A stretch of DNA of 64,000 nucleotides from Bacteroidales bacterium MB20-C3-3 (GTDB taxonomy: Bacteria > Bacteroidota > Bacteroidia > Bacteroidales > UBA932), in contig CP141202.1 in assembly GCA_035609245.1 (NCBI GenBank), positions 1,922,001 to 1,986,000 on the forward strand, read 5' to 3'. The notes under the pieces were generated by a model that searched no databases, was not told where the DNA came from, and saw nothing but the letters and a program-made list of their open reading frames with translations. The translations under genes and the position numbers were made by a program. Below, in pieces: positions 7,609 through 16,250 of the stretch. Positions within the stretch are counted from its first letter, which is position 1. Each line of letters begins with the position of its first letter.

Positions 7609-8925
7609 ATGACAACCAAATTCAAAACATTTTCACTTGCAATTGCCTTTGCATTAATAACCCCACTATCCGCACAAAACTCCAGAAATATTGAATATCT
7701 AACTCTGGAGGGGTGTATTGAGAGGGCATTGGAGGCAAACTATTCAATAATAATATCCGGGAATAACCTTGAAATTTCCAGGAATAATGTTACTCTGGCA
7801 CCTTTTCTGCCAACAATCTCTGCCAGCTCCAGGCAGAGTGCAAACAGCGGAGTTCAAAGGAATATAAATGAGGCTGGAGATAGGGTAAAATCTACTGCTT
7901 CAGGAAATTCTGTTATTAATGGTGCAAATTTGAACTGGCGCCTTTTTGACGGCCTTTCAATGTTTGCAACAAGAGATAAACAGGAGGAGCTGCTTAGACA
8001 GGGAGAGTATAATTTCAGAGCTGTCTCTGAAAATCTTGTTATGAAGATTTCTTCCCAATATTTCAATATTATTAGTTTGCAGAACAGGTTCAAACTCCTC
8101 AATGAGGTAGCCTCTATTTCAAAGGAGCGGTATGAACAAGCTTTAATAAAGTATAATATTGGAAGTGGCTCAGGTCTTGAGCAGATGCAGGCAAAGATCT
8201 ATCTTAACAGCGACTCCTCATCTCTGCTTCAGGCTACCGAAAATATAAAGAACGCATACATTGAACTCTTTAAACTAATGAACATACCATTAGATTCAAA
8301 ATATGCAATAAAGGATACAATTATATCCGAGCCACAACTTGATGTAGCCCATCTTCTAAGTAATGCAGACAAAAATAACACAACTCTTTTAGCCCTGAGG
8401 GCAGGAGAGGAGGTGGCAAGTCTGGATACCAGAATCGCAAAAGCATCACGCTATCCTGTTATTGATCTCTCTGCCGGATATAACTATAACTTTAACCAGA
8501 GTGGGTACTACCCATCCAGATATAATGAATCCAACGGCCTTAACTGGGGCTTTTCACTTTCTGTCCCAATATTTTCAGGTAACGAAATAAACAGAAGGGT
8601 GAAAAATGCAAAAATTCAGCAGGAGAATGCAAGACTCACTTATGAGCAGGAGAGGCAGGAGCTTATGAGTGAACTCCATCAACTTTATAATATATATCAA
8701 TATCATTTAAGGATGATTGAGTTTGAAGAGGAGAACAGAGAGGCTGCGCTTCTTAATCTTGAGGCAGCAAGAGAGAGATACAGACTTGGGTCACTATCCG
8801 GAATTGAGTTCAGAGATATTCAGCTCTCATATCTCAACTCTGCAGACAGAAGATTAAACGCAATTTATCAGGCTAAAATTTCTGAAATTACTCTTCACTT
8901 GATGGCCGGTGAACTGTTTAATTAG
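7609..8925 (+). CDS. TolC-family outer-membrane efflux channel
   Basis: This is the outer-membrane exit duct of the tripartite pump. The ATG at 7609 gives a 438-residue protein with a clean signal peptide (MTTKFKTFSLAIAFALITPLSAQ region, cut after Ala-Gln). A longer in-frame start at 7537 would overlap the pump gene by 68 nt and spoil the signal peptide. Two OEP repeats are seen, the second ending with the typical REAALLNLEAARERYRLGS segment. It begins 4 nt after the pump stop. A long hairpin after it (8926-8967) separates it from the TonB receptor. Confidence 0.93.
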   Translation: MTTKFKTFSLAIAFALITPLSAQNSRNIEYLTLEGCIERALEANYSIIISGNNLEISRNNVTLAPFLPTISASSRQSANSGVQRNINEAGDRVKSTASGNSVINGANLNWRLFDGLSMFATRDKQEELLRQGEYNFRAVSENLVMKISSQYFNIISLQNRFKLLNEVASISKERYEQALIKYNIGSGSGLEQMQAKIYLNSDSSSLLQATENIKNAYIELFKLMNIPLDSKYAIKDTIISEPQLDVAHLLSNADKNNTTLLALRAGEEVASLDTRIAKASRYPVIDLSAGYNYNFNQSGYYPSRYNESNGLNWGFSLSVPIFSGNEINRRVKNAKIQQENARLTYEQERQELMSELHQLYNIYQYHLRMIEFEEENREAALLNLEAARERYRLGSLSGIEFRDIQLSYLNSADRRLNAIYQAKISEITLHLMAGELFN

Positions 8926-8967
8926 ATTGTTGTTGTTCAGTGAAACATTTTCACTGACAATAACAAT
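8926..8967. promoter_or_regulatory. 42-nt near-palindrome before the TonB-receptor gene
   Basis: The core CAGTGAAA/TTTCACTG is a perfect 8-bp stem, extended outward by about 10 further pairs (TTGTTGTT with AATAACAA, one bulge and one G-U). It ends 3 nt before the receptor ATG at 8971 and follows the TolC stop closely. It may be an operator or an RNA hairpin that limits translation of the receptor. The core resembles the arms of the palindrome at 3445-3468. Confidence 0.5.
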
Positions 8968-8970
8968 TCT

Positions 8971-11373
8971 ATGAAAAAGGCGTATATCTGTTTTTTAACT
9001 ATATTAATATCAACTTTCTCATTTTTACCTACCCTGGCTGAAGAGTCTGCCGCAGATTATTCTATCAGAGGAGTGGTTATAGATAAATTCTCCAGAGAAC
9101 CGGTATCATTTGCTACTGTCTCTGTATTTCAGGGGACAAAATTTGCAATCACTGATTCCCTGGGAAGATTTTCAATTGAGGGGCTTCCTGCAGGGGCATA
9201 CAGGCTTAAGGTTGATCTTTTAGGATACAACCAATTTATAACAGAAGAGATGATGCTATCAATAAAGGGCTCATTTCTCAATATTGAGCTGGAAGAGGAG
9301 AGCGTGCTACTTGCCGCTGCAACAGTTAAGCCAAAGGCAAATCCCTTCAGAAGGATACCGGAGACCCCTCTCTCTCAGCGAACAATAGGTGTGCAGGAGA
9401 TTGAGAGAAATCCCGGTGCAAACCGGGATATATCCCGTGTAGTTGCCTCTCTTCCCGGAGTGGCAAATGTTGTAGGAGGAGGTTTTCGCAATGATATTCT
9501 TGTAAGAGGCGGTGGCCCTGCAGAAAATAAGTACTTCCTCGACGGGATAGAGGTCCCTTCAATAAACCATTTCAGTACTCAGGGCTCTTCAGGAGGACCT
9601 GTCGGGATAATTGATGCCGATTTTATCCGTGAAGTTGATTTTTATGGTGGTTCATTCCCTGTAGCCAGGGGTGGTGCAATTAGTTCCGTACTGGATTTTA
9701 AACTAAAGGAGGGAGATCCGCTTAACAATACATATAAGTTTACGGTAGGTGCATCAGAGGCCGGATTCGGCTCAAATGGGCACCTTACAAAAAGGACAAG
9801 CTATCTTGCCTCAGTAAGGGTCTCTTATTTGCAATTTCTCTTCAGAGCTATCAACCTCCCTTTTTTGCCCACTTTTACAGATATGCAGGTTAAACTTAAG
9901 ACCCGCTTTGACAACAAGCACGAACTTACCTTTATTGCTTTAGGTGGTCTGGATGATATGACACTTAATGATGATACCGGAGGTAAGGAGTCAAATGAGT
10001 ATATACTGGCCTATCTTCCGGTTATTCAGCAGGAGGTTCTTACAACAGGGCTGGTTTACAGATACTACTACGGATCAAATAACTTAAGCCTCTTTCTCAG
10101 TCAGAGCTATCTGAACAACAGAAACACCAAATATGCAGGAAATGATGACTCATCCGAGGATAATCTATCACTGAAATACAGATCTGTAGAGCAAGAGACA
10201 AAATTCAGAGCAGAAAATCTTGTCAGGTTTGGGGATTTCAGGGTTATTACCGGTGTGGGGCTTGAGCTTCCCCTTTACTCAAATAGCACTTTTCAGAGAA
10301 TTTTCCTTCAGAATCCAGTCACTGTAGATTACAATAGTGATCTTAGTTTTTTAAAGTATGCTGTATTTACAAATGCAAACTATACCTCTCCGGATAAAAG
10401 ATTTACTGCAAATCTGGGTATCCGCTTTGATGGAAATTCCTATTCTGACAAGATGGCAAATCTCTTCAGGCAATTTTCTCCAAGGTTATCACTCTCATAT
10501 GAACTTCTAAGTGATTTTTATCTGAATGCAGGGGTAGGCAGATATTATCAGCTCCCACCATACACGGCACTTGGATACAGAGATCTTCAAGGAGATCTTG
10601 TAAATAAGGAGCTTGAATATATTGGGTCAGATCAAATATCTGCCGGAGTAGATTATAGAAATTCAAATGGTGTTCAGCTGGCTGCCGAACTCTTTTACAG
10701 AAATAATTTCAATGGTATGTGGTCTGTAAGGGATTCAATTCCTGTTGAAGGGAAAGGAATCAACTACGGAGTCTCCGGAAATGAAGAGATTACATCTACT
10801 TTAAAAAGCAGATCTTACGGAGTTGAATTCTCTGCCAGATGGTTTCTTGCAGACAAGTTTAACCTTCTTGGGTCCCTAACCATTTTCAGGAGTGAGTATA
10901 ACACTCCGGATAATAATTGGATAGCAAGAACCTGGAATAACAAGAGATTGCTTACCCTGTCAGCAGGGTACAAGTTTCCTAAGAACTACTTTGCAGGGGT
11001 GAAGTACAGGTACTCCGGAGGAGCTCCTTATACTCCTCTTGATGAGTATAAATCCTCTCTTGTTAATGCCTGGGACGCATCCGGGAGGGCATATCCAAAT
11101 TACGCTCTTTATAATTCGCAGTATCTGGGGATATTCAACCAGCTTGATATCAGGGTAGATAAAGAATTTTATTTTAACAAATTTGCATTGAAAGTTTATC
11201 TTGATGTTCAGAATGTAACGAACTTTGACTACAAGTCAGGAGATGTTCTGGTTAGTACCGGAAGGATTGTAAATCCGGAAGTTCCCGGAGGAGAGCAGAG
11301 GTATGAGATGAAAAGAATATCCCTCACAGAGGGGACAATTTTGCCATCAATAGGAATTACGGTAGAATTCTAA
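8971..11373 (+). CDS. TonB-dependent outer-membrane receptor
   Basis: This 800-residue receptor begins with a signal peptide (residues 1-23) and a carboxypeptidase-regulatory-like domain at about 30-115 (YSIRGVVIDKFSREPV to FLNIELEE). The plug follows (SRVVASLPGVANVVGGG, ILVRGGGPAENKYFLDGIEVP), then a barrel ending with a C-terminal Phe (GITVEF). It imports a large or scarce substrate with energy from TonB/ExbBD. No SusD partner is adjacent, so it is not a Sus-type glycan pair. Its position after the efflux operon suggests linked control, but the hairpin at 8926-8967 may separate the units. The last 17 nt overlap the convergent serine hydrolase gene. Confidence 0.93.
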   Translation: MKKAYICFLTILISTFSFLPTLAEESAADYSIRGVVIDKFSREPVSFATVSVFQGTKFAITDSLGRFSIEGLPAGAYRLKVDLLGYNQFITEEMMLSIKGSFLNIELEEESVLLAAATVKPKANPFRRIPETPLSQRTIGVQEIERNPGANRDISRVVASLPGVANVVGGGFRNDILVRGGGPAENKYFLDGIEVPSINHFSTQGSSGGPVGIIDADFIREVDFYGGSFPVARGGAISSVLDFKLKEGDPLNNTYKFTVGASEAGFGSNGHLTKRTSYLASVRVSYLQFLFRAINLPFLPTFTDMQVKLKTRFDNKHELTFIALGGLDDMTLNDDTGGKESNEYILAYLPVIQQEVLTTGLVYRYYYGSNNLSLFLSQSYLNNRNTKYAGNDDSSEDNLSLKYRSVEQETKFRAENLVRFGDFRVITGVGLELPLYSNSTFQRIFLQNPVTVDYNSDLSFLKYAVFTNANYTSPDKRFTANLGIRFDGNSYSDKMANLFRQFSPRLSLSYELLSDFYLNAGVGRYYQLPPYTALGYRDLQGDLVNKELEYIGSDQISAGVDYRNSNGVQLAAELFYRNNFNGMWSVRDSIPVEGKGINYGVSGNEEITSTLKSRSYGVEFSARWFLADKFNLLGSLTIFRSEYNTPDNNWIARTWNNKRLLTLSAGYKFPKNYFAGVKYRYSGGAPYTPLDEYKSSLVNAWDASGRAYPNYALYNSQYLGIFNQLDIRVDKEFYFNKFALKVYLDVQNVTNFDYKSGDVLVSTGRIVNPEVPGGEQRYEMKRISLTEGTILPSIGITVEF

Positions 11374-12667
11374 GATCAAATAGATTTCTCTCCGGCCAGT
11401 TTGTGATTTTATTGAGCCCGTTTTTAACAAGATTGTCAATCTGTCTTGGAAAGCGGGCTCCTTTCCAAGAGCTTGTATTGGTAATAAGTACCCAGGAGAC
11501 ACCGTTTTTCTGGTATTTTAAAAGGGCACTGGATCCGGAGAGTGTTCCTGTTCTTGACCACTCGCCTGAAGAGGTTACCTTTGCCCAGCCAACAGGAAGT
11601 ATCTGAGGAGTACTGGATGTCATAATACCGATACTCTGATTAGAGATGATATCTGCAACACCCCCCTTCCCATCAATGGATGCAACAAAAAGAAGAATCT
11701 CTGAGGGTGATGCGACCCAAGCTCCTGCCCCCTGAAGGGCTTTTATATTATTACCTCCGTAACAACGCTGAACCATCCGTCCACTTCCGTCAAAAGCCTC
11801 AACCAGCGGTTCATTTGAGGGTTCGTAATATCTTACTTCGTTCTGGAATTTCTCTGTATAGAGATTGTTTGCAATATGCATATCTGAAATGCCTGCAGGT
11901 TTAAGGATCATCTCCTTTATATACTCTTCATAACTCATCCCTGTGACCTCTTCAATAACTCTTGAAAGGATAACATAACCAAGATTTGAGTACCTGGTAC
12001 CATTGCCCGGTGCAAATCCCAGCCTTCCGGAGGCACAGTATTTAATAATCTGATCGTTATCCGGGATTGTGTCCATCTTCAACCTTGAAGACATCAGGGT
12101 TGTGTTAAACATAGGGTCACCTCCCCTGAGAGTAAAACCGCCTCTGTGTCTGAGCAGATGTTCAATTGTAATATTTCTTACTCTTGGGTCCTTGATCTCC
12201 TCATCTGAAGGGAAGGGGAGAATGCCCTCTTTTCCAAAAACCTTACTGTCAAGCGATAAAAGAGAATCTTCAGCAAGCTTCATAATACCCGCTGCTGTAA
12301 TCAGCTTTGAGAGTGACGCAATCCTAAGAATATGCCCGGGCTCCATTTTTATACCTGCCTGCTCATCGGCCCATCCGTACCCTTTTGAATATATCAGCTT
12401 TTCATCCTTCATTACAGCAAGAGAGGCCCCTTTAATCTGCCATTGCCTCATAAACTTCTCTATCTGAGAATCCAGTTTTTTTGTCTCTTCTAGTTGGTTA
12501 AGATTGTTGCTTATAAGTAAATTGAGTGAGAGCTCCTGTGGCTCTTCATTAATCTCTTCAGTGCTCTCTTTTATGCTTTTTATTCCTGCTGAAACTGAAA
12601 TAACGGCAACTACTGCAGCGGCCAGTACAAGAAGTTTAAGTCTGTTGCCTTTTCTGGATCTTTTCAT
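11357..12667 (-). CDS. Serine hydrolase, class C beta-lactamase-like
   Basis: The 436-residue protein has an N-terminal membrane anchor (about residues 10-29) and a beta-lactamase/D-alanyl-D-alanine-carboxypeptidase fold facing the periplasm. The catalytic SxxK is S118-L-S-K121 (RIASLSKLIT). A Tyr-Ser-Asn motif (RYSNLGY) lies mid-protein, and a Thr-Gly pair near the C-terminus (SRTGTLSGSS) occupies the KTG/HxG position. Such proteins usually act as peptidases or esterases on peptidoglycan peptides rather than as true antibiotic-degrading enzymes. It starts 17 nt after the MATE gene stop, so they probably form one operon. Confidence 0.88.
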   Translation of the reverse strand: MKRSRKGNRLKLLVLAAAVVAVISVSAGIKSIKESTEEINEEPQELSLNLLISNNLNQLEETKKLDSQIEKFMRQWQIKGASLAVMKDEKLIYSKGYGWADEQAGIKMEPGHILRIASLSKLITAAGIMKLAEDSLLSLDSKVFGKEGILPFPSDEEIKDPRVRNITIEHLLRHRGGFTLRGGDPMFNTTLMSSRLKMDTIPDNDQIIKYCASGRLGFAPGNGTRYSNLGYVILSRVIEEVTGMSYEEYIKEMILKPAGISDMHIANNLYTEKFQNEVRYYEPSNEPLVEAFDGSGRMVQRCYGGNNIKALQGAGAWVASPSEILLFVASIDGKGGVADIISNQSIGIMTSSTPQILPVGWAKVTSSGEWSRTGTLSGSSALLKYQKNGVSWVLITNTSSWKGARFPRQIDNLVKNGLNKITNWPERNLFDLRILP

Positions 12668-12684
12668 TCCTCAAAAATATAAAA

Positions 12685-14040
12685 TTATTTCGTGAGCTTT
12701 GAGAATCTTCTTATGAAAAGTATTGATGCTACCAGCAATCCAAAAGCAAATCCTGACATAAGTCCTGCTTCGCCAAGCTTTAATACAAATCCACCAATGT
12801 ATGCAACGGGCAGTGATATAAATAGATATGAGATGATGGCAAGGAGCATCGGTTTTTTTGTATCTGTCAGTCCTCTCAGGGCTCCCAGAGCGGTGACCTG
12901 GAGGCCGTCAAATAGTTCAAAAAGAGCTACTACATAGAAAATTTTAACAGCGATTGCTGTAACCTCTTTGTCGGATGTAAAAAGCAGTGCAATAGATTCT
13001 CCAAAAAGGAGAAATATGAGTGCAGCTGTACCCATAATAATTGTTGAGAGCTTTATCCCTGTGAAACCTCTGGTTCTGGCTTCTGAAAGGTTTCCTTTTC
13101 CTGCAGAGTGGCTAACCAGAATAGTTGAGGCTGCAGCTACTCCGTTTGCTATCATAAATGTGAAATTTATCATTGTCTGAACAATCTGATTGGCTGCCAG
13201 AGATTTTGTTCCCATCCACCCCATCATAAATGTGATTGCGCTTAAAGAGAAAAACTCAATAACCATTTGTCCTGATATAGGAAGACCAATTTTTATAAGA
13301 TGAAGGTGCTCTTTTACTGAAAAGTGAGCTATCCGGAACATGTTCAAGAATCTTCTGTACCCCACTTTTTTATTTATTAAAACGAGTAGCATAACAGGCA
13401 TAAGAAGTCTTGAGATTAGGGTCGCCAGACCGGCTCCGTCAATTCCCATCACCGGGAAGCCTAGTTTTCCGTAAATGAACAAATAGTTGAGAAATATATT
13501 TATCAGATTGGCAATAAGTGTGATATACATCGATATGTGAGTATTTCCAATCCCCTCCAGAAACTGTTTGCCTGTAAGAAAGATCATCATTGGAATCAGT
13601 GAGATTGATACCATAATATAGTACTCATTCATAAGGGAGGTTACCTCTTCCGGCTGTCCCAGGAGGGGCAGCAGAGGTATTAGAGCAAAGAGAATTGCAA
13701 CAAGCAATAATGAGAAGAACAGATTTAAGGAGAGTGAGTTTTGGAAATACCCTGACACTCTGCGGAACTCGCTTCTTGCCCAGTGCATCCCTGCGACAGG
13801 AGTAAGTCCTATGGTAAGTCCGAGACCTATTACCATAATATTGGTGATTACCGCTCCCGCAAAAGATACAGCTGCCAGTGGTACTGCTCCGGTTCTCCCT
13901 ACCATTACGCTATCTGCAATTTGTACGACAGATTGCCCTGCCAGAGATAATATCACAGGAGCCGCTATTCTAAAATTCTCCCTATAATTATTTGCCACAG
14001 AAATCTTATTATTAGTAACGAAATGTTTGAAAAAGGTCAC
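12685..14040 (-). CDS. MATE-family efflux transporter
   Basis: This 451-residue integral membrane protein has about 12 hydrophobic helices in two homologous halves, the MATE (NorM/DinF) pattern. The first half begins FRIAAPVILSLAGQSVVQIADSVMVGR, which is typical of the family. It exports cationic drugs or metabolites in exchange for Na+ or H+. It is the first gene of a minus-strand pair with the serine hydrolase and is divergent from the small-RNA/AraC region. Confidence 0.93.
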   Translation of the reverse strand: MTFFKHFVTNNKISVANNYRENFRIAAPVILSLAGQSVVQIADSVMVGRTGAVPLAAVSFAGAVITNIMVIGLGLTIGLTPVAGMHWARSEFRRVSGYFQNSLSLNLFFSLLLVAILFALIPLLPLLGQPEEVTSLMNEYYIMVSISLIPMMIFLTGKQFLEGIGNTHISMYITLIANLINIFLNYLFIYGKLGFPVMGIDGAGLATLISRLLMPVMLLVLINKKVGYRRFLNMFRIAHFSVKEHLHLIKIGLPISGQMVIEFFSLSAITFMMGWMGTKSLAANQIVQTMINFTFMIANGVAAASTILVSHSAGKGNLSEARTRGFTGIKLSTIIMGTAALIFLLFGESIALLFTSDKEVTAIAVKIFYVVALFELFDGLQVTALGALRGLTDTKKPMLLAIISYLFISLPVAYIGGFVLKLGEAGLMSGFAFGLLVASILFIRRFSKLTK

Positions 14041-14090
14041 AAATTCCTCTAAAAAAAGTTAAAATCGTTATAATTATTAAAAAATGTTTT

Positions 14091-14098
14091 TATATTTG
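14091..14098 (+). promoter_or_regulatory. -7 element for a short transcript upstream of the AraC gene
   Basis: TATATTTG matches TAnnTTTG. Transcription would begin near 14105 and run into the hairpin-plus-T-tract at 14129-14187. A matching -33 TTTG is not evident. Confidence 0.4.
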
Positions 14099-14104
14099 TA
14101 TTAC

Positions 14105-14187
14105 AAAAGTGGTTGCAAAAGTCACTGCGATGGCAGACCTGGAAAATTGGGGGTTAGTTTTCCTTGTCTGCCATCATTCTTTTTTAT
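14105..14187 (+). ncRNA. Candidate small RNA or attenuated leader
   Basis: A -7 element (14091-14098) is followed within about 80 nt by a strong intrinsic terminator, with no long gene between. This is what a stand-alone small RNA or a premature-termination leader looks like. A 23-codon frame (ATG at 14130, stop at 14199-14201) overlaps the hairpin and includes adjacent His codons. It could be a leader peptide, but codons inside a stem arise easily by chance. The downstream gene has its own -7 element at 14199. The end points are estimates. Confidence 0.4.
14129..14187 (+). terminator. Intrinsic terminator/attenuator hairpin
   Basis: GATGGCAGAC (14129-14138) pairs perfectly with GTCTGCCATC (14166-14175). 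After a 2x2 internal loop, GGAAAA (14141-14146) pairs with TTTTCC (14158-14163). The T-rich tail ATTCTTTTTTAT follows. The polarity fits plus-strand transcription only, because the opposite side has no T-run. Confidence 0.7.
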
Positions 14188-14198
14188 CCATATTTTTA

Positions 14199-14206
14199 TA
14201 ACTTTG
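14199..14206 (+). promoter_or_regulatory. -7 element for the AraC-type regulator
   Basis: TAACTTTG matches TAnnTTTG and ends 20 nt before the ATG at 14227, the same spacing as for many other genes in this window. Confidence 0.4.
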
Positions 14207-14226
14207 GATTGTGCAAATATACCTCT

Positions 14227-15312
14227 ATGTTTAAAGATATTGTAACACTTCTTCCCTTTTTTGTTTGTTTCTTCTGGACTGCTGTCCTTCTGACAGATAT
14301 AAAAAAAAGTAAATTCCCCATTAGAATCCTTACGATTTTTATGACTGTGTCAACAGTCCTCTATTTTTCTCATGCAGTCTATTTTTACGGCTATATTCAG
14401 GCATACTCCGTTATTGATCCTCTGTACACTCTTGCTTCACTATCGGTATATCCCATTTTCTACATTTATATTAAATCTCTGTCAGACGAACCAAAGCTCT
14501 CTATTGGAAATCTCTATCTATTTCTCCCTGCAATAGCAGGATCTCTGTTATCTCTGATTGCGCATCTCTTTTTTGAGCAGTTTGTAGATGTTGCAGGCAA
14601 GCTTAGCAGAGTGATTTTTGTTGTACAGGTTCCAATGTGTGTAATATATGGTGGAAGTCATATCAGAAACTATCATAAAAAGATAAGAGAGTTCTACTCT
14701 TCAACAGAGGGAAGGGAGCTGGGATGGCTAAACAGAATGCTATTCCTCCTCTTTTTTACAGGTGTGATTTCTGTGCTCGCCGGAATACTCGGAAGAGAGT
14801 ACTTTGATGATAATCCTGTTGTACTCATGATTCCATCACTTCTGTTTTCAACGATGCTCTTTTATATCGGTTACACAGGCTATATCCATAAATTTTCTGT
14901 GGTTGATTTTAATTTTGATAATATTGACAAGGGATCTAATGGAGACGTGAAGGATACTCACCACGGAATTCAGGATAAAACCAGAGATAAACTGCAAAGT
15001 GATATTGTTGATCTTTTTGAGAAAAAGCAGTTTTTTAAAAGAACTGATTTACGGATTACCGATGTTTCATCAGAGCTTGGAACAAACAGATCATATGTTT
15101 CTGCTGTTGTAAATACTATTTACAATTCTAATTTTACAGATTTTGTAAATCATTACAGAGTAGAATATGCAAAGAAACTGTTAAAGGCAGAAGAGAACCA
15201 TATCCTGGATTATATTGCTGAGGAGTCCGGATTTGCTTCAGTAAACTCTCTTTTACGCGCCTTTAGAAAGGAGACAGGTACAACTCCTGGGCAATTCAGA
15301 AAAATGCAGTGA
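14227..15312 (+). CDS. Membrane-anchored AraC-family transcriptional regulator
   Basis: From the ATG at 14227 (a TTG 63 nt upstream is in frame but falls inside the terminator hairpin) the protein has 361 residues. The first ~235 hold about seven hydrophobic helices. A hydrophilic linker leads to a C-terminal AraC double helix-turn-helix (about 265-361) ending in the signature ESGFASVNSLLRAFRKETG. It is therefore likely a one-component regulator that senses something in or across the inner membrane. Family architecture is known in Bacteroidetes; targets are unknown. It converges with the HU-like gene, 5 nt apart. Confidence 0.88.
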   Translation: MFKDIVTLLPFFVCFFWTAVLLTDIKKSKFPIRILTIFMTVSTVLYFSHAVYFYGYIQAYSVIDPLYTLASLSVYPIFYIYIKSLSDEPKLSIGNLYLFLPAIAGSLLSLIAHLFFEQFVDVAGKLSRVIFVVQVPMCVIYGGSHIRNYHKKIREFYSSTEGRELGWLNRMLFLLFFTGVISVLAGILGREYFDDNPVVLMIPSLLFSTMLFYIGYTGYIHKFSVVDFNFDNIDKGSNGDVKDTHHGIQDKTRDKLQSDIVDLFEKKQFFKRTDLRITDVSSELGTNRSYVSAVVNTIYNSNFTDFVNHYRVEYAKKLLKAEENHILDYIAEESGFASVNSLLRAFRKETGTTPGQFRKMQ

Positions 15313-15317
15313 ATCAG

Positions 15318-16016
15318 TTAATTTGCGAGATTCATTGAGATAGATTTTAAAATCTCTCTCTCCTCTTTGTTGTAAAGGATTATTTCCCAAAGAGGTTTCA
15401 GATGGTCGTTAAAGATAATCAGCAGAGCAATAAAGATTACTACTGCAAGAATAATAATCATCCATTTTAAAGCACTTTTTTGTATTTTAAAATTTGAAGC
15501 TCTCCTTTCTGAGGAGAGTTTTTTAATTATCTCCTCCTCTGAAAATATTTTAAGCCTTCTTGATTTGAGTTGCTCAACAGAGCCCTCCTTTTCCAGAATT
15601 TTTAATTTGATTGGCTCAAGTCCAAATGAGTCTTTGCTTATGAAAAGGTCTTGATCTACAACAAAAGAGGTTGTTCCCCTCTCGTTGATTCTCAGATATC
15701 CAAGTTCAGGAAAATCAACCCTCTTTTTAATATCAAGCTCTGTGTTAACAGAGGCAATAAAAAGTCCAAGTTCAATTTTAGCCTTTTCAGGTTTTAACCC
15801 GCTTTTTTGAGAGTATCTCTCCTCCAGAAGTCCGTCATTCCATGTCTCTTTACTTCTGAATAAAACCCTTCTGAATGGAGGATGAAGAATTGTAGCCTTG
15901 TCTGAAAAAACTGACGGAGCCGGCTCCACAACGAAGCTGCCCATCCCCGGAAGAGAGACTCTGTCGTTTTCAGTAATCAGTTCTTTGATAAGCTCAGAAA
16001 TCAGTTGAATATCCAT
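15318..16016 (-). CDS. HU-like (CCDC81-type) DNA-binding protein with C-terminal membrane helix
   Basis: The 232-residue protein begins with the Bacteroidetes HU-CCDC81 module: ISELIKELITENDRVSLPGMGSF, then a second repeat around residues 75-120 (RVDFPELGYLRIN). A single hydrophobic helix lies at about 186-206. Related proteins often carry a SPOR domain; none is visible in this one, which ends about 26 residues after the helix. DNA binding at the membrane is an inference from the fold. A TAnnTTTG element sits 19 nt upstream of the start. Confidence 0.75.
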   Translation of the reverse strand: MDIQLISELIKELITENDRVSLPGMGSFVVEPAPSVFSDKATILHPPFRRVLFRSKETWNDGLLEERYSQKSGLKPEKAKIELGLFIASVNTELDIKKRVDFPELGYLRINERGTTSFVVDQDLFISKDSFGLEPIKLKILEKEGSVEQLKSRRLKIFSEEEIIKKLSSERRASNFKIQKSALKWMIIILAVVIFIALLIIFNDHLKPLWEIILYNKEEREILKSISMNLAN

Positions 16017-16035
16017 AAAGCCTTTTAAGTATTCA

Positions 16036-16043
16036 CAAAGTTA
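16036..16043 (-). promoter_or_regulatory. -7 element for the HU-like gene
   Basis: TAACTTTG on the minus strand matches TAnnTTTG and ends 19 nt before the ATG at 16016. No -33 match is seen. Confidence 0.4.
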
Positions 16044-16062
16044 AAAAAAATTGCTTTAAAGA

Positions 16063-16094
16063 TTTGGACTTTTATAAAATTCCACTTACATTTG
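16063..16094 (+). promoter_or_regulatory. Complete Bacteroidetes promoter of tRNA-Asn
   Basis: TTTG (16063-16066) and TACATTTG (16087-16094) are 20 bp apart, exactly the -33/-7 arrangement TTTG-N19-21-TAnnTTTG. The mature tRNA begins 24 nt after the -7 element. It is the only promoter in the window where I see both elements clearly. Confidence 0.75.
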
Positions 16095-16117
16095 CACTCC
16101 CAAAACGGGTCAAAAAT

Positions 16118-16191
16118 TCCTCGTTAGCTCAGTTGGTTAGAGCACCTGACTGTTAATCAGGGGGTCCTAGGTTCAAGTCCTAGACGAGGAG
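16118..16191 (+). tRNA. tRNA-Asn (anticodon GTT)
   Basis: The 7-bp acceptor stem is TCCTCGT/ACGAGGA. The D arm contains AGCTCAGTTGGTTAGAGC, the anticodon stem CTGAC/…TCAG encloses loop TGTTAAT with anticodon GTT, and the T arm has the GTTCAAGTCC consensus. The discriminator is G. CCA is not encoded. Confidence 0.97.
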
Positions 16192-16205
16192 CTTAAAATT
16201 GATTA

Positions 16206-16243
16206 AAGACTGCATCTGCTTCGTTGGCTGCAGTCTTTTTTTG
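16206..16243 (+). terminator. Intrinsic terminator after tRNA-Asn
   Basis: AGACTGCA (16207-16214) pairs with TGCAGTCT (16229-16236) and is followed by a run of seven T residues. It lies 15 nt after the tRNA. Confidence 0.85.
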
Positions 16244-16250
16244 TGCTCAG

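Noticed and set aside
11357-12667. Antibiotic-resistance class C beta-lactamase
   Set aside because: The SxxK and Tyr-Ser-Asn motifs are shared with many peptidases and esterases, and a membrane anchor replaces the normal secretion signal; resistance cannot be claimed.
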